The notes under the pieces are model-generated. The model ran no database searches, was not told the DNA's origin, and saw only the letters and a list, made by a program, of their open reading frames with translations. From Variovorax sp. V93 (GTDB lineage: Bacteria; Pseudomonadota; Gammaproteobacteria; Burkholderiales; Burkholderiaceae_C): a DNA stretch of 64,000 nt. Location of the stretch: NCBI RefSeq assembly GCF_041154485.1, contig NZ_AP028669.1, positions 4,216,001-4,280,000 on the forward strand, written 5' to 3'. Made by a program: the position numbers and the translations under genes. Positions 7,508-16,498 of this stretch are shown here, piece after piece; the first letter of the stretch is position 1; every line of letters starts with the position of its first letter.

Positions 7508-10024
7508 CTATTCCGCCGCGCGCCGCAGCGTGTCGACCACCGGCCTGCGCAGCACATCGCGCAGGCCCCACCAGCCCGCCGCCAGCGCCAGCACCGCGCC
7601 CGCGAGCGCACCGGCGATCGGCACGATGGGCGACGCCGTCCAGGTGAAGTCGAACACATAGCGCGCCAGGCCCCAGCCGATGGCCGAGGCCACGATGCTC
7701 GCGAGGAAGCCCGCCAACAGGCCCACGCCCGCCAGCTCGGCGCGCTGCACCTGGCGCAGCAGGCTGGCCCGCGCGCCCACCGCGCGCATCACGGCGAACT
7801 CGCGCGCGCGCTCCTCGCGCGTGGCCGTGACCGCGGCGAACAGCACCACCAGCCCCGCCGCGAGCGTGAAGCCGAACAGGAACTCGACCGCGCGGATCAC
7901 CTGGTCGAGCACGCGCTGCACCTGGTTGATGGTGGCGCTCATGTCGACGTTGGTCACGTTGGGGTAGCTGCGCACCAGCGCGTTGTCGAAGCCGCGGGTC
8001 TCGGGCGCGCGGAAGGCGCCCATGTAGGTCACCGGCACGTCGGGCAGCGCGGCCACGGTGTACATCACGAAGAAGTTCGCATGCATCGAGCCCCAGTCGA
8101 CCTTGCGCAGCGAGGTGATGCGCGCATCGTTCTGCATGCCGCCGATGTCGAAGCGCAGCACGTCGCCGAGCTTGAGGCCGAGCGTCTCGGCCAGGCCTTC
8201 CTCGACGCTCACTTCGCCGGGCGCATCGGGCTTCCATGCGCCGGCCACGATGCTGTTGTGCGGCGGCGCCTCCACGCTGTTGCTGAGGTTGAACTCGCGG
8301 TCGACCAGGCGCTTGGCGCGGTCTTCCAGGTAGTCGTCGGGCGACACCGGCTTGTCGTTGACGGCCACCAGGCGGCCGCGGATCATCGGATACCAGTCGA
8401 ACTTCTTCACGCCGGCATCGCGCAGCGACTTCTGGAACGCCGTGCTCTGGTCGGGCATGACGTTGATCACGAAGCGGTTCGGCGCATCGGGCGGCGTGGC
8501 CTTGCGCCAGCTCGCGACCAGGTCGGTGCGCAGCAGCACCAGCAGCACCAGCGCGAGCAGGCCCACGGCCAGCGCGCTGACCTGGACCACCGCGTAGGCC
8601 GGCCGCGCGGATATCTGGCGCGTGGCCAGCACCAGCCAGCGCGGCGCGGTGGTCTCATTGACGCTGCGGCGCAGCACCTTCACCGCGAGCCAGCTCAGCA
8701 GTGCGAACACGGCCACCGCGCCCGCGAAGCCGCCGACGGCGATCAGGCCCAGCTTCAGGTCGCTGCTGGCCGCGATCAGCAGGGCCGCAAAGCCGGCCAC
8801 GCCAATGCCCAGCACCGCGAGCGACGCGGGCTTGAGCCCGCCGACGTCGCGCCGGATCACGCGCAGCGGCGGCACCCTGGCCAGCTGCAGCACCGGCGGC
8901 AGGCCAAAGGCGAACAGCAGCGTGAGCCCCATGCCCAGGCCGAAGGCCACGGGCCACAAGGTGGCCGCGGGCAGCGCCGCTTCCACCAGCCCCGCGAGCA
9001 GCACCACGAACACGTAGTGCACGCCAAAGCCGATCGCCACGCCGAGGCTGCTGGCCACGATGCCGACGACGGCAAACTCGAACGAATAGGCCAGCGCGAT
9101 GGTGCGCTGGCTCTGGCCGAGCACGCGCAGCATGGCGCAGTCGTCCAGGTGGCTGGCCGCGAAGCCGCGCGCGGCCAGCGCCACCGCCACGGCCGACAGC
9201 AGCGCCGCGAGCAGCGCGACCAGGCTCAGGAATTTCTCGGCGCGGTCCAGCGTCTGGCGCATCTCGGGGCGGCCGCCTTCGAAGGAGTCGAGCCGCACGC
9301 CGCGCAGCTCGCCCTTCTTGATGGTGGCCTCGGCCCAGTCGGAAAAGCGCTTGACGGCCGCGTTCTCGCCGGCCACGGCATAGCGGTAGCCGACACGGCT
9401 CGCGGGCTGCACGAGGCCGGTGCGCGGCACGTCGGCCTGGTTGATCATCACGCGCGGAGAGAAACTCATGAACCCCGCTCCCCGATCCGGCTCCAGGGTA
9501 ATCACGCGGCCGATGCGTAAACTACTGTCGCCAAGAAGAAGCACGTCCCCCACCTTGAGCGCGAGCGAATCGAGCAGCGAGGCATCGACCCAGACCTCGC
9601 CCGCCGGTGGAATGTCGCGCGTGATGCTGCCGGGCGCATCGGGGGCGCTTGCGGTCTGCAGGTTGCCGCGCAGCGGATAGCCCGCGGTCACGGCCTTCAG
9701 GGCCACCAGCTTGCTCGCACCGCCCTGGGCGTCGTCGGCTCGCGCCATGGTCGGGAAGCCGTAGGTGCCGGAGCCCTCGAGCCCGAATGCGCGGGCCTGC
9801 GCGATGAAGGTCGCAGGCGTGGGGTTGTCGCTCACGACCACCGCGTCGCCGCCGAGCAGCTGCCGCGCATCGCGCTGCAGGCCCCCCTTCAGCCGGTCGG
9901 CAAAGAAGCCGACCGCCGTGAGCGCGGCCACGGCCAGCACGACGGCAACGATCAAGAGGCGCAGTTCGCCGGCGCGCAGGTCGCGCCACAAGGTGCGCCA
10001 GCCAAGGCGGAAGGAGGCATTCAT
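7508..10024 (-). CDS. FtsX-like ABC transporter permease (YbbP type)
   Basis: An 838-residue membrane protein. One helix lies near residues 22-45. A long periplasmic stretch follows, then a cluster of helices at about 255-460, a second periplasmic region (about 490-700), and a last FtsX domain at about 710-830 with the EERAREFAVMRAVGA coupling motif. Length and layout match YbbP-like permeases, which with an ATPase (YbbA) act in envelope lipid or protein handling. No ATPase partner lies next to it here, unlike in E. coli, so the partner must be elsewhere. The 70 bp between its start and the fdhD stop hold no obvious promoter. Confidence 0.8.
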   Translation of the reverse strand: MNASFRLGWRTLWRDLRAGELRLLIVAVVLAVAALTAVGFFADRLKGGLQRDARQLLGGDAVVVSDNPTPATFIAQARAFGLEGSGTYGFPTMARADDAQGGASKLVALKAVTAGYPLRGNLQTASAPDAPGSITRDIPPAGEVWVDASLLDSLALKVGDVLLLGDSSLRIGRVITLEPDRGAGFMSFSPRVMINQADVPRTGLVQPASRVGYRYAVAGENAAVKRFSDWAEATIKKGELRGVRLDSFEGGRPEMRQTLDRAEKFLSLVALLAALLSAVAVALAARGFAASHLDDCAMLRVLGQSQRTIALAYSFEFAVVGIVASSLGVAIGFGVHYVFVVLLAGLVEAALPAATLWPVAFGLGMGLTLLFAFGLPPVLQLARVPPLRVIRRDVGGLKPASLAVLGIGVAGFAALLIAASSDLKLGLIAVGGFAGAVAVFALLSWLAVKVLRRSVNETTAPRWLVLATRQISARPAYAVVQVSALAVGLLALVLLVLLRTDLVASWRKATPPDAPNRFVINVMPDQSTAFQKSLRDAGVKKFDWYPMIRGRLVAVNDKPVSPDDYLEDRAKRLVDREFNLSNSVEAPPHNSIVAGAWKPDAPGEVSVEEGLAETLGLKLGDVLRFDIGGMQNDARITSLRKVDWGSMHANFFVMYTVAALPDVPVTYMGAFRAPETRGFDNALVRSYPNVTNVDMSATINQVQRVLDQVIRAVEFLFGFTLAAGLVVLFAAVTATREERAREFAVMRAVGARASLLRQVQRAELAGVGLLAGFLASIVASAIGWGLARYVFDFTWTASPIVPIAGALAGAVLALAAGWWGLRDVLRRPVVDTLRRAAE

Positions 10025-10094
10025 GGGCGAGACGATAGCCGACGTGCGTGCGGCCGGGGCCTTTCAGGGGCTTACCGCGAGTAGGGTGAAGGCC

Positions 10095-10967
10095 TTAGGC
10101 CGGACTGCGGCGCGCGAGTTCCGGCTGCAGCACCAGCCGGTCGACGCCCGCGTAGCAGACGAAGTGCCGGTTGGTCGCGCGGCCGATGGCGCACAGGCCC
10201 ACGCGCGTCGCCACCTCATGGCCCATCTGCGTGATGCCGCTGCGCGAGACCACGATGGGCACGCCCATCTGCGCCGACTTGATCACCATCTCGCTCGTGA
10301 GCCGGCCGGTGGTGTAGAAGACGCGGTCGCCGGCCAGCGCGCCCGGCGGCTGCATGGCGCACCAGCCCGCGATGGTGTCGATGGCGTTGTGGCGGCCCAC
10401 GTCTTCCACGAAGCAGTGCATCGTGGCCTCGGTGCCGCCGGGCTCGAGCGTGAACAGCGCGCAGCCGTGCACCGACCCGGCCGACTTGTAGGTGCTCTCC
10501 TGGAGCCGGATCGCATTGACCAGCGCATAGAGCTGTGCCTGCGTCATGCGCGTGGGCGGCAGCTGGAGCTTGTCGATGTCGGCCATCAGGTCGCCGAACA
10601 CGCTGCCCTGGCCGCAGCCGGTGGTCACCACCTTCTTGGCGGTGCGCTCCTCGATGCGGTCGATGCCCGCGTGCGTCCTGACGGCGGCGGCGCCGACCTC
10701 CCAGTCGACCGTGACCGACTCGACGTCACTGGCCGCTTCGATCAGGCGCTGGTTCAGCAGATAGCCCAGCACCAGCAGTTCGGGCTGGGCACCGAGCGTC
10801 ATCAGCGTGACGAGTTCGCGCCGGTCCACGTACACCGTGAGGTCGCGCTCGGCGGGAATGGAGACGGTGCCGCGCGCGCCATGCTCGTCGACGACCTCGA
10901 CCTCGCGCGTCAGCGCGGCGCGGGCCTGGGTGAGACGCGGGAGCGGCAACGGCAGCGACGTCGTCAC
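10095..10967 (-). CDS. fdhD: Formate dehydrogenase accessory sulfurtransferase FdhD
   Basis: A 290-residue protein with a GTG start that overlaps the stop of the upstream small secreted protein by 4 bp. FdhD moves sulfur from the cysteine desulfurase to the molybdenum cofactor of formate dehydrogenase. Family segments are present: LTLMTLGAQPELLVLGYL, the KKVVTTGCGQGSVFGD loop at about 111-126, and the C-terminal GR(L)TSEMV...SRSG region. In E. coli the loop has two cysteines (C121-x2-C124); here only Cys118 is present and the second position is Gly or Ser. As the last gene of the formate dehydrogenase cluster it probably serves both enzymes, filling the FdsC role for the soluble one. Confidence 0.9.
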   Translation of the reverse strand: MTTSLPLPLPRLTQARAALTREVEVVDEHGARGTVSIPAERDLTVYVDRRELVTLMTLGAQPELLVLGYLLNQRLIEAASDVESVTVDWEVGAAAVRTHAGIDRIEERTAKKVVTTGCGQGSVFGDLMADIDKLQLPPTRMTQAQLYALVNAIRLQESTYKSAGSVHGCALFTLEPGGTEATMHCFVEDVGRHNAIDTIAGWCAMQPPGALAGDRVFYTTGRLTSEMVIKSAQMGVPIVVSRSGITQMGHEVATRVGLCAIGRATNRHFVCYAGVDRLVLQPELARRSPA

Positions 10968-11377
10968 TGCGCCTTCGGCGTGGGATTGGTGGTGGCGGCA
11001 GGCTGCACGGTGCTGGGCGGCGATGCAGCCGTGGTGGCCGGCGAATGCGCGCCCGAAGCCTCGATGGGCTTGGCTTCCGCCGGCGGCGTGAAGGCGAAGG
11101 GGCCGGGGTCGGCGCAGGGCGGCGTGGCAGGCGCCGCGGGCACCGGCTTGCCGGCCGCGGCGGCGCTGGCGCGGTACTTGGCCGCGACGCGGTCCTGCGC
11201 CTGGCAGAGCTTGAAGGCATCGACCTTGCCGCTCCAGGCGGTCTTGGCCGCGGCTTCGGCGGCCTTGGCCTTGGCTTCGGGGGTGGCGGGCGGCGGCGGC
11301 AGCTTGGCCCATGCAACGGGCGCGGCCAGCGCGAGCACCAGCAGCGATGCGCAAGAGAGATTCAACGGCAGCTTCAT
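10964..11377 (-). CDS. Small secreted protein of the formate dehydrogenase operon
   Basis: A 137-residue protein with a clear signal peptide (about residues 1-24, ending AAPVAWA). The mature part is Pro/Ala-rich with only two cysteines, at about residues 58 and 88, and a disordered tail. It overlaps the cytochrome b gene before it and fdhD after it by 4 bp each, so it is translated as part of the operon. I do not recognise the family. Position implies a periplasmic accessory role for the exported formate dehydrogenase, and the two cysteines might form a disulfide or bind a ligand. Confidence 0.75.
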   Translation of the reverse strand: MKLPLNLSCASLLVLALAAPVAWAKLPPPPATPEAKAKAAEAAAKTAWSGKVDAFKLCQAQDRVAAKYRASAAAAGKPVPAAPATPPCADPGPFAFTPPAEAKPIEASGAHSPATTAASPPSTVQPAATTNPTPKAQ

Positions 11378-12597
11378 GAGGGTGTTCCTTCGGCGGGTCT
11401 CACGGGCCGCGCGGCCGGTGCCGTGGCCGAGCCGGCCGGCGGCGTGCGCTGCGCCGGGATCTTGCCCGCGGCGATGTCGTCGTACCAGAGTTCGTGGTGT
11501 TCCCTGGCCCAGGTCTCGTCGACATAGCCGGTGCGCATGGCCTTGTAGGCGCCTGTCATGCCGAGCGTGCCGATGTAGATGTGGCCCATGATCATCGCGA
11601 TCATCAACAGGGTTGCGATGCCGTGGACCATGTGCGCCACCTGCATCTCGCCGCGCGTGTAGACGAAGCCCGGCAGCAACTTGTCCAGGAAAAGCCCCGA
11701 GCCGATGACGAAGAGGCCGAGGAACAGCACGCCGCCCCAGAAGACCAGCTTCTCGCCCGCGTTGAAGCGGTGCGACGGCACTTCCTTGCCGCCGAACAGG
11801 CCGCCGAAGCGCGCGAGCCATTGGAGGTCGCTGGCACGCGGCAGGTTGTCGCGGATGAAGGTGAAGACCATGAACACCGTCGTCACCACGAACAGCGGCC
11901 CGACGAAGTTATGGACGTTCTTGAGCGCGTAGGCAATCCAGCCGAAGAGCGTGGCCCCCATCCACGGCATCAGGAAGAACTTGCCGAAGGCCATCACGAT
12001 GCCGGAGAGCGCGAGCGTGACGAACGCGATGGCGTTCGACCAGTGCGTGGCGCGTTCGAACGGGGTGAAGCGCTCGATCTTGCGGCCGGTCTCCTGGCCG
12101 TGCAGTCGAATGGGGCCGCGCGTGAAATAGAAGATGGCCAGTGCCAGCAGCACGACGAACAGCAGCGCCGCACCGTAGGGAATGATCCAGTCGTTGCGCA
12201 CCTGGCGCCAGGCTTCGCCGGCATTGGTGAGGCGCGAACCCGGGTACTGCACGAAAGGCTGGATCAGGTTGCCGGCCTCGGGCGCCTGGCTTTTCGGCAG
12301 GCTGCTGTAGCCGGTCACGCCCTGCCCCACCTGGCGCCACATCGGCGCGTTGTTGCCGGGCTGCACCTTCATGCGCTCGCCATTGGTCTGGTTCGCGTAG
12401 TTGGGGTCGGCGCTGGCTTCGGGCTTGACCTCGAAGATGTTCTGGCCGCGGATGCCGCCCGCGGCGGGTTCCGGCGCGGCGGCGGCGGCAGGTGCCGCGG
12501 GTGCGGACGTCGTTCCAGGGGCGGCCGGCGGCTGCGCCTGCGCGAAGGCCGTACCCAGCGCGGCAAGAAGAACGAGAGCGGTCAGCGCTTGCTTCAT
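11374..12597 (-). CDS. Formate dehydrogenase gamma subunit, cytochrome b556 type
   Basis: A 407-residue membrane protein. Residues 1-20 look like a signal peptide, followed by a Pro/Ala-rich periplasmic extension to about 130. The cytochrome b part then has four or so helices. Likely heme ligands are in RATHWSN, NVHNFVG and the late MVHGIA...GHIYIG segment. E. coli FdnI has only 217 residues, so this is the longer N-extended form. It takes electrons from the beta subunit and passes them to quinone in the inner membrane. It overlaps the next gene by 4 bp, and the small lipoprotein gene ends 11 bp upstream. Confidence 0.88.
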   Translation of the reverse strand: MKQALTALVLLAALGTAFAQAQPPAAPGTTSAPAAPAAAAAPEPAAGGIRGQNIFEVKPEASADPNYANQTNGERMKVQPGNNAPMWRQVGQGVTGYSSLPKSQAPEAGNLIQPFVQYPGSRLTNAGEAWRQVRNDWIIPYGAALLFVVLLALAIFYFTRGPIRLHGQETGRKIERFTPFERATHWSNAIAFVTLALSGIVMAFGKFFLMPWMGATLFGWIAYALKNVHNFVGPLFVVTTVFMVFTFIRDNLPRASDLQWLARFGGLFGGKEVPSHRFNAGEKLVFWGGVLFLGLFVIGSGLFLDKLLPGFVYTRGEMQVAHMVHGIATLLMIAMIMGHIYIGTLGMTGAYKAMRTGYVDETWAREHHELWYDDIAAGKIPAQRTPPAGSATAPAARPVRPAEGTPS

Positions 12598-12608
12598 GGG
12601 CTCTCCGT

Positions 12609-12863
12609 TCAGTTCTCTTTGTTGTATTCGTTCTGCCCGTTCTGCGCGCGGGTCTTGAGCTGCTGCTGCCAGGCGGTCTTGTCGCCGACCTTCCAGCCGG
12701 GTGCGGTGAACACCGTGCCGACGTTCTCCTGGGTACCCGTGCCGCTCCAGGGCACGGCGTCGTGCTTGACGCCCTGTGCGTTGGTCTGCGGCTTCTCGCC
12801 GCAGGCCGCGAGGCAGCTTGCGGCCAGCGCAGCGCCCGCGAAGACGAGGCCCGGCCGCCTCAT
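12609..12863 (-). CDS. Small lipoprotein inside the formate dehydrogenase operon
   Basis: An 84-residue protein with a lipobox (SCLAAC) ending the signal peptide near residue 20. The mature part has several Trp and Lys/Asn residues (WSGTG, APGWKVGD, a WQQQLKTR segment) but no known domain that I can name. It starts inside the stop of the beta-subunit gene (4-bp overlap) and ends just before the cytochrome b gene. Its placement between two structural subunits suggests a membrane-anchored assembly factor or extra subunit. The family is unknown to me. Confidence 0.78.
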   Translation of the reverse strand: MRRPGLVFAGAALAASCLAACGEKPQTNAQGVKHDAVPWSGTGTQENVGTVFTAPGWKVGDKTAWQQQLKTRAQNGQNEYNKEN

Positions 12864-13483
12864 TTGCGCACTCCGCCGGCCGGCGGGGTACCGGCCTGCT
12901 GCGAGCCGTAGGCGGTGCCCCAGCCCCAGACTTCGGCGCCCTTGCCGCGCTGGACCACGCGGGTGCGGAAGATGTCGGCCACCACGTCGCCATCGCCGGC
13001 CAGAAGCGCCTTGGTCGAGCACATCTCGGCGCAGGCCGGAAGCTTGCCTTCGGCGAGCCGGTTGCGGCCGTACTTCTCGAACTCGGCTTCGGAGCCGTTG
13101 GCCTCGGGGCCGCCGGCGCAGAAGGTGCACTTGTCCATCTTGCCGCGCACGCCGAAGGTGCCTTGCGACGGGAACTGCGGCGCGCCGAACGGGCAGGCGT
13201 ACGAACAGTAGCCGCAGCCGATGCACACGTCCTTGTCGTGCAGCACCACGCCTTCTTCGGTGCGGTAGAAGCACTGCACCGGACACACGGCCATGCAGGG
13301 CGCGTCGGAGCAGTGCATGCAGGCCACCGAGATCGACTTCTCGCCCGGCACCCCGTCGTTGAGCGTGACCACGCGGCGGCGGTTCACGCCCCAGGGCACC
13401 TCGTTCTCGTTCTTGCAGGCCGTGACGCAGCCGTTGCACTCGATGCAACGCTCGGCGTCACAGACAAATTTCATTCGTGCCAT
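12860..13483 (-). CDS. Formate dehydrogenase beta subunit, four [4Fe-4S] clusters
   Basis: A 207-residue ferredoxin-like electron-transfer subunit. Cysteine groups CIECNGC...C, CMHCSDAPC...C, CIGCGYCSYAC and the CTFC...C...C set supply sixteen ligands. It lacks the C-terminal transmembrane anchor of E. coli FdnH, so it must be held by the gamma subunit. It starts 9 bp after the alpha-subunit stop. Having no signal peptide of its own, it is expected to be exported with the Tat-targeted alpha subunit. It relays electrons from the molybdenum site to cytochrome b. Confidence 0.9.
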   Translation of the reverse strand: MARMKFVCDAERCIECNGCVTACKNENEVPWGVNRRRVVTLNDGVPGEKSISVACMHCSDAPCMAVCPVQCFYRTEEGVVLHDKDVCIGCGYCSYACPFGAPQFPSQGTFGVRGKMDKCTFCAGGPEANGSEAEFEKYGRNRLAEGKLPACAEMCSTKALLAGDGDVVADIFRTRVVQRGKGAEVWGWGTAYGSQQAGTPPAGGVRK

Positions 13484-13492
13484 TGCTTTACC

Positions 13493-16483
13493 TTATGCCT
13501 TTTCCACGTTGCAGACCGTGGTCTTGGTTTCCTGCATCATGGTCACACTGTCGTAACCGTAGGTCGTGCCGGTATTGATGGCCTCGCCGCGCACCACGGG
13601 GGCGGCACCTGCGGGGTAGTAGCCGAGCATGTCGGCGCCCTGCCAATGGCCCGAGAAGTGGAACGGCATGAAGACCGTGTCGGGCCCCACGCGCTCGGTC
13701 ACCAGGGCCTGCACGTTGAGCTTGGCGCCGGTGGGCGTGTGCACCCAGGCGCGCTCGCCGTTGCGGATGCCCTTCTCGGCCGCGACCTTGGGATTGATCT
13801 CGATGAACATCTCCTGCTGCAGCTCGGCGAGCCAGGGGTTCGAGCGGGTTTCCTCGCCGCCGCCCTCGTATTCGACGAGGCGGCCCGAGGTCATCACGTA
13901 CGGGAACTTCTCGGCCACCTTGTCGGCGATGTTCTTCTGCTGCACGCTCTTGTAGAGCGTGGGCAGGCGCCAGAAGGCCATCTTGTCGTCGTGCGTCGGG
14001 TACTTGGCCATCAGGTCGGGCCGGTTGCCGTAGAGCGGCTCGCGGTGTTGCGGAATCGCGTCGGGAAAGTTCCAGACCAGCGCGCGCGCCTTCGCATTGC
14101 CGAAGGGATGGCAGCCGTGGTTCTTCATGAACACGCGGATCATGCCGCCCGAGCTGTCGGTCTTCCAGTTCTTGCCTTCGGCCTTCGGCTTCTCGGCCTC
14201 GGTGAGCTCGTCCCACCAGCCCAGCTTCTTGAGCAGCACGTGGTCGAGTTCGGGGTAGCCGGTGGTGATGTCGGCGCCCAGCGAGTGCGAGCCGTCCTCG
14301 GCCAGCAGGTTCTTGCCGTCGCGCTCCACGCCGAAGTTCGCGCGGAAATTGCCGCCGCCTTCCATCACGTGCTTGGAGGTGTCGTAGAGGTTGGGCGAGC
14401 CCGGGTGCTTGAGCTCGGGCGTGCCGTAGCAGGGCCACGGCAGGCCGAAGTAGTCGCCCGTGAGGTCGTAGCCGTTGACCTTGTCCTTCACGCCGGCCTT
14501 CACCTTGAGCGTGCGCACGTCGAAGGCGCCCATGTTGCGCATGTGGGCCTGCAGCCGCTCCGGGCTCTGGCCGGTGTAGCCCACGGCCCAGCAGGTCTTG
14601 TTGATCTCGCGCAGGATGTCGTCGGGCACGGGCTCGTCCATGCCCTTGACCTTCTGCATCTTGAAGTTCTTGCTCAGTTCCTTGCCGAAGCCCAGGCGGT
14701 CGGCGAACTGCTGCATGATCATGTGGTCGCTGCGGCTTTCCCACAGCGGCTCGATCACCTTCTCGCGCCACTGGATCGAACGGTTCGATGCGGTGACCGA
14801 GCCGCTGGTCTCGAACTGCGTGCATGCGGGCAGCAGGTAGACGGCGCGGTTCTTGTTGAGGTCGTCGGGGTTGCCGGGCATCGCCGCCATGGCCGCGGTG
14901 GCCGAGGGATAGGGGTCGACCACCACCAGCAGGTCGAGCTTGTCCATGGCGCGCTTCATCTCGAGGCCGCGCGTCTGCGAGTTGGGCGCATGGCCCCAAT
15001 AGAACACGCCGCGCAGGTTCGAGTCCTGGTCGATCAGCTCGTTCTTCTCGAGCACGCCGTCGATCCAGCGCGACACGGTGATGCCGGGCTTCGTCATCAT
15101 CGCGGGCGATGCGAAGCGGCCCTTGATCCATTCGTAGTCGACGCCCCAGGTGGCGGCGAAGTGCTTCCAGGAGCCTTCGACGATGCCGTAGTAGCCGGGC
15201 AGCGAATCGGGGTTCGGGCCCACGTCGGTGGCGCCCTGTACGTTGTCGTGGCCGCGGAAGATATTGGTGCCGCCGCCCGACTTGCCCACGTTGCCGAGCG
15301 CAAGCTGCAGGATGCACGAGGCCCGCACGATCGCGTTGCCGATGGTGTGCTGCGTCTGGCCCATGCACCACACGACGGTGCCGGGACGGTTCTCGTTGAG
15401 CCAGGTCGCCACCTTGAGCACCTGGGCCTCCTTCACGCCGCAGGCCTCCTCGACCTTGTCGGGGGTCCACTTGGCCAGCACTTCCTCGCGCACCTTGTCC
15501 ATGCCGAAGACGCGGTCGTTGATGTACTGCTTGTCTTCCCAGCCGTTCTTGAAGATGTGGTGCAGGATGCCGAACAGGAAGGCGATGTCGGAGCCCGAGC
15601 GGATGCGCACGTACTCGTCGGCCTTGGCCGCGGTGCGCGTGAAGCGCGGATCGACCACGATCATCTTGCAGCCATGCTCCTTGGCATGGAGCATGTGCAG
15701 CATGCTGACCGGATGCGCCTCGGCGGCGTTGGAGCCGATGTACATCGCCACCTTGGCGCCGCGCATGTCGTTGTACGAATTGGTCATGGCGCCGTAGCCC
15801 CATGTGTTCGCGACGCCCGCGACCGTGGTCGAGTGGCAGATGCGCGCCTGGTGGTCGCAGTTGTTGCTGCCCCAGAAGCTCACGAACTTGCGCAGCAGAT
15901 AGGACTGCTCGTTGCTGTGCTTGGACGAACCGATCCAATAGACCGAATCGGGCCCGCTGGCCTGGCGCAGTTCCTTCAGCTTGGCGGTGATCTCGTCGAG
16001 CGCGGTGTCCCAGCTGATGCGTTCGTACTTGCCGTTGACCAGCTTCATCGGATAGCGCAGCCGGTATTCGCCGTGGCCGTGCTCGCGCAGTGCGGCGCCC
16101 TTGGCGCAATGCGCACCAAGGTTGATCGGCGAATCGAACACCGGCTCCTGGCGCACCCAGACGCCGTTCTCGACCACCGCATCGGAGGCGCAGCCGACCG
16201 AACAATGGGAGCACACGGTGCGCTTGATCTCGACCTTGCCGGCGCCGACCGCGGCGGGCCGCGCATCGCCGGCCGCCTCGGCCTTGCGCATCAGCGTGAG
16301 CTGGCCCGCGGCCAGGCCCACGCCCACGCCAAGCCCGGAGCGCCGCAGGAACGCGCGCCGGTCCATGGTGGGCAGCGCGCCGGAAAGGCCGCGCCGCAGG
16401 CTGTGGATGAACGGGGAGGACGACTCGCGCTCCCCTTGCCGCGAGACACCGTTCGCGGGGGCTGTTTTCTTGGTCAGCAACAT
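13493..16483 (-). CDS. Formate dehydrogenase alpha subunit, periplasmic, Mo/W-bis-MGD (Cys form)
   Basis: A 996-residue catalytic subunit that oxidises formate to CO2. A twin-arginine signal (DRRAFLRRSG, about residues 41-50) lies behind a 39-residue leader. GGAAG upstream supports the start at 16483, although ATG 16366 would give a more usual signal peptide. The [4Fe-4S] ligands are Cys91, 94, 98 and 126. The active-site residue is Cys216 (ARICHST), where E. coli FdnG uses selenocysteine. Molybdopterin domains fill the rest, with the dinucleotide-binding domain at the C-terminus. It begins 15 bp after the small Tat-signal gene and is followed by the beta, lipoprotein and gamma genes in one operon. 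Confidence 0.92.
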   Translation of the reverse strand: MLLTKKTAPANGVSRQGERESSSPFIHSLRRGLSGALPTMDRRAFLRRSGLGVGVGLAAGQLTLMRKAEAAGDARPAAVGAGKVEIKRTVCSHCSVGCASDAVVENGVWVRQEPVFDSPINLGAHCAKGAALREHGHGEYRLRYPMKLVNGKYERISWDTALDEITAKLKELRQASGPDSVYWIGSSKHSNEQSYLLRKFVSFWGSNNCDHQARICHSTTVAGVANTWGYGAMTNSYNDMRGAKVAMYIGSNAAEAHPVSMLHMLHAKEHGCKMIVVDPRFTRTAAKADEYVRIRSGSDIAFLFGILHHIFKNGWEDKQYINDRVFGMDKVREEVLAKWTPDKVEEACGVKEAQVLKVATWLNENRPGTVVWCMGQTQHTIGNAIVRASCILQLALGNVGKSGGGTNIFRGHDNVQGATDVGPNPDSLPGYYGIVEGSWKHFAATWGVDYEWIKGRFASPAMMTKPGITVSRWIDGVLEKNELIDQDSNLRGVFYWGHAPNSQTRGLEMKRAMDKLDLLVVVDPYPSATAAMAAMPGNPDDLNKNRAVYLLPACTQFETSGSVTASNRSIQWREKVIEPLWESRSDHMIMQQFADRLGFGKELSKNFKMQKVKGMDEPVPDDILREINKTCWAVGYTGQSPERLQAHMRNMGAFDVRTLKVKAGVKDKVNGYDLTGDYFGLPWPCYGTPELKHPGSPNLYDTSKHVMEGGGNFRANFGVERDGKNLLAEDGSHSLGADITTGYPELDHVLLKKLGWWDELTEAEKPKAEGKNWKTDSSGGMIRVFMKNHGCHPFGNAKARALVWNFPDAIPQHREPLYGNRPDLMAKYPTHDDKMAFWRLPTLYKSVQQKNIADKVAEKFPYVMTSGRLVEYEGGGEETRSNPWLAELQQEMFIEINPKVAAEKGIRNGERAWVHTPTGAKLNVQALVTERVGPDTVFMPFHFSGHWQGADMLGYYPAGAAPVVRGEAINTGTTYGYDSVTMMQETKTTVCNVEKA

Positions 16484-16498
16484 CTTGGATCTTCCGCT

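Noticed and set aside
7106..9520. An 804-residue plus-strand frame opposite the FtsX-type permease
   Set aside because: Extreme His/Gln/Arg content and no family features; the opposite strand encodes a well-supported membrane protein.
16366..16483. Shorter start for the formate dehydrogenase alpha subunit at ATG 16366
   Set aside because: Possible, but GGAAG before 16483 and the 15-bp spacing from the previous gene favour the longer form; noted as an alternative only.
13493..16483. A selenocysteine UGA in the formate dehydrogenase alpha gene
   Set aside because: The active-site position is an ordinary Cys codon (ARICHST) and the frame has no internal stop.
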